Positions 59,705 through 64,000 of a stretch of DNA of 64,000 nt are shown here, one piece after another; the first letter of the stretch is position 1; the number at the start of each line of letters is the position of its first letter. Made by a program: the position numbers and the translations under genes. Origin of the DNA: Pseudomonas rhizophila (GTDB lineage Bacteria; Pseudomonadota; Gammaproteobacteria; Pseudomonadales; Pseudomonadaceae); contig NZ_CP024081.1 in assembly GCF_003033885.1 (NCBI RefSeq), positions 2,173,924-2,237,923 of the forward strand, given 5' to 3'. A model generated the notes under the pieces. It was not told where the DNA came from. It worked only from the letters and a program-made list of their open reading frames with translations, and did not search any database.

Positions 59705-59794
59705 GTGGGAGCGAGCCTGCTCGCGATAGCGGAGTGTCAGGCAACATCTCTATTGGCTGTTACGCCGCTATCGCGAGCAGGCTCGCTCCCACAG
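59705..59794. repeat. REP doublet inside the gcv operon
   Basis: Inverted REP copies at 59705-59731 and 59766-59794 (start-to-start 61) in the 186-base gap between gcvP and sdaA. No terminator-type T-run. Confidence 0.92.
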
Positions 59795-59831
59795 AGGATT
59801 CGGAGGGCTGGTAGATCGCCCTCCGCTCAGG

Positions 59832-62681
59832 TCAAGCGTAGCTTTCGATCGACGGGCAGGCGCAGACCAGGTTGCGGTCGCCGAACACGTTGTCGACCCG
59901 GCCCACCGGCGGCCAGTATTTGCCGTCGATCAACGACGCCACCGGGTACACCGCTTGTTCGCGGCTATAGGGGTGGGTCCACTCGCCGACGATTTCCGCG
60001 GCGGTGTGTGGGGCGTTTTTCAGCGGGTTGTCGTCTTTGTCCAGGCTGCCGTTTTCCACCGCACGGATTTCTTCGCGGATGCAGATCATGGCGTCGCAGA
60101 AGCGGTCCAGTTCTTCCTTGGATTCGCTTTCGGTCGGCTCGATCATCAGCGTACCGGCCACTGGGAACGACATGGTCGGGGCGTGGAAGCCGAAGTCGAT
60201 CAGGCGCTTGGCCACGTCATCGACGCTGATGCCGCTGCTGTCCTTGAGCGGGCGCAGGTCGAGGATACATTCGTGGGCCACCAGGCCGTTGCTGCCGGAG
60301 TAGAGCACCGGGTAGTGTTCTTCCAGACGGCGGGCAATGTAGTTGGCGTTGAGGATTGCCAACTGCGAGGCACGCTTGAGGCCCGCGCCGCCCATCATGC
60401 GGATGTACATCCAGGTGATCGGCAGGATGCTTGCGCTGCCAAATGGCGCCGCGCACACCGCGCCTTCCTTGCGCGCCATGTTGGCGTGGCCCGGCAGGAA
60501 AGGTGCCAGGTGGGACTTGACGCCGATCGGGCCGACACCCGGGCCGCCACCGCCGTGAGGAATGCAAAAGGTCTTGTGCAGGTTCAGGTGCGACACGTCG
60601 CCACCGAACTTGCCTGGGGCGCAGAGGCCGACCATGGCGTTCATGTTGGCGCCATCGATGTACACCTGGCCGCCGTTGTCATGAATGATCCCGCAGATTT
60701 CGCGGATGCCTTCCTCGAACACACCGTGGGTGGACGGGTAGGTGATCATCAGCGCCGCGAGGTGTTCGCGGTGCTCGGTGGCCTTGGCCCGCAGGTCTTC
60801 GATGTCGACGTTGCCGCGAGCATCGCAGGCGGTCACGACCACACGCATGCCGGCCATGTTGGCGGTGGCCGGGTTGGTGCCGTGGGCCGACGATGGGATC
60901 AGGCAGATATCGCGACGGTCTTCGCCACGGCTCTGGTGATAGGCGCGGATCGCCAGCAGACCGGCGTATTCACCCTGGGAACCGGCGTTTGGTTGCAACG
61001 ACACCGCGTCGTAACCGGTAGCAGCGCAGAGCATGGCTTCCAGTTCGTCGGTCAGTTGCTGGTAGCCGGCGCTCTGTTCGGCGGGGGCGAACGGGTGCAG
61101 GGCGCCGAACTCGGCCCAGGTCACCGGGATCATTTCGCTGGCGGCGTTGAGTTTCATGGTGCAGGAACCCAGCGGGATCATGGTGCGATCCAGGGCCAGG
61201 TCCTTGTCGGCGAGCTTGCGCAGGTAGCGCATCAGCTCGGTTTCGGAGTGATAGCGGTTGAACACCGGGTGGCTGAGAACCGCCGACTGGCGCACCAGCT
61301 CGGCCGGGATACGGCTGTGCACGGTGGCGGCCAGGGCGGCGAAATCCGGCAGGGCCTTGCCGTCGGCCAACAGGCTCCACAACGTTTCGACGTCCGCCTG
61401 GCAGGTGGTTTCGTCCAGGGACAGGCCCAGGCGTTCAGCGTCCACCACGCGCAAGTTGATGCGCTGGGCACGCGCCTTGTCGTGCAGGGCAGCGGTTTGC
61501 GCGCCGGTGTGCAGGGTCAGGGTGTCGAAAAAGCTGTCCTGCTCGACAGCCAGACCCAAGGCGCCCAAACCCTTGGCGAGGATCGCGGTGAGGTGATGAA
61601 TGCGGTTGGCGATCTGAGTCAGGCCTTTAGGGCCGTGATACACGGCGTACATGCTGGCGATGTTGGCCAGCAAGACCTGGGCGGTGCAAATGTTGCTCGT
61701 GGCTTTCTCGCGACGGATGTGTTGTTCGCGGGTCTGCATCGCCAGGCGCAAGGCCGGCTTGCCGAAACGGTCCACGGAAACACCCACAAGGCGGCCCGGC
61801 ATATCGCGCTTGAAGGCATCCTTGGTAGAGAAATACGCCGCGTGTGGGCCGCCAAAGCCCAACGGCACGCCGAAGCGCTGGGCGCTGCCGATGGCCACGT
61901 CGGCGCCGAACTCACCCGGTGCCGTCAGCAGGGTCAGGGCCAGCAGGTCTGCGGCGACAGCGACCAGGGCGTTGGCGGCATGGAAGCGTTCGGTCAGTTC
62001 ACGGTAATCGAACAGGTCACCGTTGCTGGCTGGGTATTGCAACAGCGCGCCGAAGAAACTGCCGACATCGGTCAGTTCGCGTTCGTCGCCCACGACCACG
62101 TCGATGCCCAAGGGCTCGGCACGGGTGCGCAGCACATCAAGGGTTTGCGGGTGGCAATGGCGGGAAGCGAAGAAGGCATTGCTGCCCTTGTTCTTGCTCA
62201 GGCGCTTGCAGAAGGTCATGGCCTCCGCGGCGGCGGTGGCTTCGTCCAGCAAGGATGCGTTGGCGATCGGCAGGCCGGTCAGGTCGCTGATCAAGGTCTG
62301 GAAGTTCAGCAGTGCCTCGAGACGGCCCTGGGAAATTTCCGGCTGGTAAGGGGTGTAGGCGGTGTACCAGGCCGGGTTTTCCAGCAGGTTGCGCAGGATC
62401 GGCGCTGGCGTGTGGCAGTTGTAGTAGCCCTGGCCGATGTAGGTCTTGAACAGTTGGTTCTTGCCAGCGATGGCCTTGATCGAGGCCAGTGCATCGGCTT
62501 CGCTCTGGCCGTCGCCCATGTCCAGCACGCTGGTGCCCTTGATGCTTTCCGGAATGACGCTGGCGCTCAACGCTTCCAGGGAGTCGTAGCCCAGGCGCTC
62601 GAGCATGGCTTGCTCGTCGCTGGCTCGCGGGCCGATGTGGCGGGCGATGAATTCGTTGGCGGTGCCGAGATTAACGGTCAT
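59832..62681 (-). CDS. gcvP: Glycine dehydrogenase (decarboxylating), P-protein
   Basis: 949 residues, full length for the fused P-protein. PLP lysine in [15 protein letters not shown] (residue ~700). N-terminal half is the non-catalytic homologous half with [20 protein letters not shown]. Decarboxylates glycine and passes aminomethyl to GcvH. 10 bases after gcvH. Confidence 0.98.
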   Translation of the reverse strand: MTVNLGTANEFIARHIGPRASDEQAMLERLGYDSLEALSASVIPESIKGTSVLDMGDGQSEADALASIKAIAGKNQLFKTYIGQGYYNCHTPAPILRNLLENPAWYTAYTPYQPEISQGRLEALLNFQTLISDLTGLPIANASLLDEATAAAEAMTFCKRLSKNKGSNAFFASRHCHPQTLDVLRTRAEPLGIDVVVGDERELTDVGSFFGALLQYPASNGDLFDYRELTERFHAANALVAVAADLLALTLLTAPGEFGADVAIGSAQRFGVPLGFGGPHAAYFSTKDAFKRDMPGRLVGVSVDRFGKPALRLAMQTREQHIRREKATSNICTAQVLLANIASMYAVYHGPKGLTQIANRIHHLTAILAKGLGALGLAVEQDSFFDTLTLHTGAQTAALHDKARAQRINLRVVDAERLGLSLDETTCQADVETLWSLLADGKALPDFAALAATVHSRIPAELVRQSAVLSHPVFNRYHSETELMRYLRKLADKDLALDRTMIPLGSCTMKLNAASEMIPVTWAEFGALHPFAPAEQSAGYQQLTDELEAMLCAATGYDAVSLQPNAGSQGEYAGLLAIRAYHQSRGEDRRDICLIPSSAHGTNPATANMAGMRVVVTACDARGNVDIEDLRAKATEHREHLAALMITYPSTHGVFEEGIREICGIIHDNGGQVYIDGANMNAMVGLCAPGKFGGDVSHLNLHKTFCIPHGGGGPGVGPIGVKSHLAPFLPGHANMARKEGAVCAAPFGSASILPITWMYIRMMGGAGLKRASQLAILNANYIARRLEEHYPVLYSGSNGLVAHECILDLRPLKDSSGISVDDVAKRLIDFGFHAPTMSFPVAGTLMIEPTESESKEELDRFCDAMICIREEIRAVENGSLDKDDNPLKNAPHTAAEIVGEWTHPYSREQAVYPVASLIDGKYWPPVGRVDNVFGDRNLVCACPSIESYA

Positions 62682-62691
62682 GTTGCGCTCC

Positions 62692-63075
62692 TCAGGCTTC
62701 GGCGTTGGCTTTGATCAGGCGGTCATAGGCGTCCTGATTCAGCAGTTGGTCAACTTGGGTGGCGTCGGCGGGCTTGAATCGGAAAAACCAGCCTTCGCCC
62801 AGCGGATCTTCGTTGACCAGTTCCGGATTGCTTTCCAGGGCCGGGTTCACTTCCAGCACTTCTCCGTCCAGCGGCATGTACACACCGCTGGCGGCTTTCA
62901 CCGATTCCACGGTAGAGGCTTCGTCACCCTTGGCGTAGCTTTGCAGTTCCGGTAACTGAACATAGACCACATCGCCCAAGGCGTTCTGGGCAAACGCGGT
63001 AATACCGACGGTAACGCTGCCGTCGGCTTCAGTGCGCAGCCATTCGTGATCTTCAGTGAAACGCAACTCGCTCAT
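62692..63075 (-). CDS. gcvH: Glycine cleavage H-protein
   Basis: 127 residues. Lipoyl carrier; Lys of the motif [13 protein letters not shown] near residue 63 is lipoylated. Starts [16 protein letters not shown], the usual start, with CAGGAGTTTCC upstream. First gene of the operon, reading from the sigma-54 promoter at 63155-63170. Confidence 0.97.
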   Translation of the reverse strand: MSELRFTEDHEWLRTEADGSVTVGITAFAQNALGDVVYVQLPELQSYAKGDEASTVESVKAASGVYMPLDGEVLEVNPALESNPELVNEDPLGEGWFFRFKPADATQVDQLLNQDAYDRLIKANAEA

Positions 63076-63154
63076 GGAAACTCCTGGGGCCAGATTCGTC
63101 TGGTGGACGCGAAGAAAGGCGCGGGGCTTGGCCCGGCCGAATGGTTATATCCTT

Positions 63155-63170
63155 AGCAAGAATGCGGCCA
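63155..63170 (-). promoter_or_regulatory. Sigma-54 promoter of the gcv operon
   Basis: On the minus strand: TGGCCGCATTCTTGCT, with GG at -24 and GC at -12 in exact spacing (TGGC-N8-TTGCT). About 80 bases before gcvH. Matches the need for an enhancer-binding protein (GcsR family). Confidence 0.8.
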
Positions 63171-63234
63171 ATGATAATAAATACTTATATATCAATGGCT
63201 TACTTGGTTCTGTCGAGCGCAGGTTGTATTGAGC

Positions 63235-63252
63235 TGTAGCGAAATCGCTACA
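63235..63252. promoter_or_regulatory. GcsR-like operator 1
   Basis: TGTAGCG-AAAT-CGCTACA, itself part of a perfect 10-base inverted repeat (AGCTGTAGCG / CGCTACAGCT, 63232-63255). Known GcsR repeats are TGTAACG-N4-CGTTCCG as I recall. Lies about 65 bases upstream of the -24 element. Confidence 0.6.
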
Positions 63253-63315
63253 GCTATACGCCTGGAAAAAATCGTTGTGGGATCAAAGCCTTGCGCGGCG
63301 CAGCTTAGCGCCAGG

Positions 63316-63352
63316 TGTATCGATATCGTTCCGCTGTAGCGCTTTCAGTACA
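63316..63352. promoter_or_regulatory. GcsR-like operators 2 and 3 (tandem)
   Basis: TGTATCG-ATAT-CGTTCCG at 63316-63333 (one mismatch in 14 to the remembered consensus) and TGTAGCG-CTTT-CAGTACA at 63335-63352, 19-base period. In P. aeruginosa three such tandem sites serve GcsR; here two are tandem and one is apart. Confidence 0.65.
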
Positions 63353-63401
63353 GGTGGAGGTCGTTTTTGAGCCAGGTTCCAGGTACGCCGCAGGTCCCAA
63401 T

Positions 63402-63491
63402 GTGGGAGCGAGCCTGCTCGCGATAGCGGTGGGTCAGCCAGCACGGATATTGACTGATACATCGCTATCGCGAGCAGGCTCGCTCCCACAG
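63402..63491. repeat. REP doublet
   Basis: Inverted REP copies at 63402-63428 and 63463-63491 (start-to-start 61), between the regulator gene and the GcsR-like sites. Ends 15 bases before the gcsR-like stop. Confidence 0.92.
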
Positions 63492-63506
63492 AGGGCAGCA
63501 GCGTGC

Positions 63507-64000
63507 TTACGGCTTGCCGGAAATCCCGTATTTACGCAACCGATGGGCAATCGCTGTATGGGAGGTTTGCAGGCGGCTGGCGAGCTGGCGGGTCGAGGGG
63601 TAGTTGACGTAGAGGCTTTCGAGCAGATGTTTTTCGAAGGCTTCCACCGCTTGCTCAAGGCTTTCGACTTCCACGTCACCCTGGCGCGCCACAGACGTGC
63701 CGGCAATGTCCAGGTCGCCAATGTCCACCAGGCTGCTTTCACAGATGGCCGCGGCGCGGAAGATCACGTTCTGCAATTGCCGCACATTGCCCGGCCAGCG
63801 GTTGCCCAGCAGCGCCGGGTAGGTGCCGGGGGCCAAGCGGCAGACCGGGCGCTGGATTTGCGCACAGGCCTGCTGCATGAAGTAGCGCGCCAGCAGCAAG
63901 ATGTCCTGGCCGCGTTCACGTAGCGGCGGCACTTCGACGTTGAGCACGTTCAGGCGATAGAACAGGTCTTCGCGGAACGAACCTTCGCTGACCATTTTTT
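63507..64000 (-). CDS. gcsR: GcsR/TyrR-like sigma-54 enhancer-binding protein (C-terminal part)
   Basis: The gene runs out of the window; the last ~164 codons are present. AAA+ domain end with GSFREDLFYRLNVLNVEVPPLRER (region after GAFTGA) and WPGNVRQLQNVIFRAA, then a linker and C-terminal HTH (STRQLASRLQTSHTAIAHRLRKYGI), TyrR-like. Adjacent to a sigma-54 promoter for gcvH with GcsR-type sites, so it is the likely glycine-responsive activator as PA2449 is in P. aeruginosa. Same strand and upstream of the operon. The N-terminal sensor domain is not seen. Confidence 0.85.
   Translation of the reverse strand, partial: KMVSEGSFREDLFYRLNVLNVEVPPLRERGQDILLLARYFMQQACAQIQRPVCRLAPGTYPALLGNRWPGNVRQLQNVIFRAAAICESSLVDIGDLDIAGTSVARQGDVEVESLEQAVEAFEKHLLESLYVNYPSTRQLASRLQTSHTAIAHRLRKYGISGKP

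Overview
The window is about 60% GC and comes from a Pseudomonas of the fluorescens group. Signs of this are an MvaT-type H-NS protein, an OprD-family porin, the gene orders dciA/secA, ruvCAB-ybgC-tolQRAB-pal-cpoB-queE-queC-tRNA-Lys and nadA, a gcsR-like regulator beside a gcv operon, and many copies of the ~25-bp REP sequence typical of this group.

Layout. 1-22 kb is core genome: sbcB, mvaT, purU, a three-gene envelope set (glycosyltransferase, deacetylase, flippase-like protein), an amino-acid-type chemoreceptor, a HerA-like ATPase, dciA, secA, argJ, a GST, a mutT-thiE fusion, a cobalamin adenosyltransferase, a sensor kinase, panE, yajQ and mscS. 22-27 kb holds an OprD-type porin, a HIT protein, slyX, a membrane-anchored cold-shock protein, a Dps-like protein and a ribbon-helix-helix protein. 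27-40 kb is the conserved block fmdB-aspS-yebC-ruvCAB-tol/pal-queEC-tRNA-Lys.

About 39.9-54.8 kb, between tRNA-Lys and nadA, is accessory DNA. From memory, P. aeruginosa PAO1 carries the pqsABCDE-phnAB-mvfR block in this same slot. Here it holds a low-GC LysR gene divergent from a tightly overlapping six-gene operon: a 'thermostable hemolysin' GNAT-like protein, an acyl/aminoacyl-AMP ligase, a clavaminate-synthase-like Fe(II)/2-oxoglutarate oxygenase, two class III aminotransferase homologues and an amidase. EamA and MFS transporters and a copABCD copper operon follow. I do not recognise the biosynthetic operon as a described pathway. It has no carrier-protein gene. The first aminotransferase homologue has lost the PLP lysine while the second keeps it, which suggests a catalytic/non-catalytic pair.

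54.8-64 kb returns to core genome: nadA, an RDD protein, a CspA-type protein, and a glycine-cleavage/serine-deaminase operon (gcvH-gcvP-sdaA-gcvT). Upstream of that operon are a consensus sigma-54 promoter, GcsR-like 18-bp sites and, at the window edge, a gcsR-like enhancer-binding protein gene. REP sequences occur mostly as inverted doublets (REPINs) of near-constant spacing in at least six intergenic gaps.
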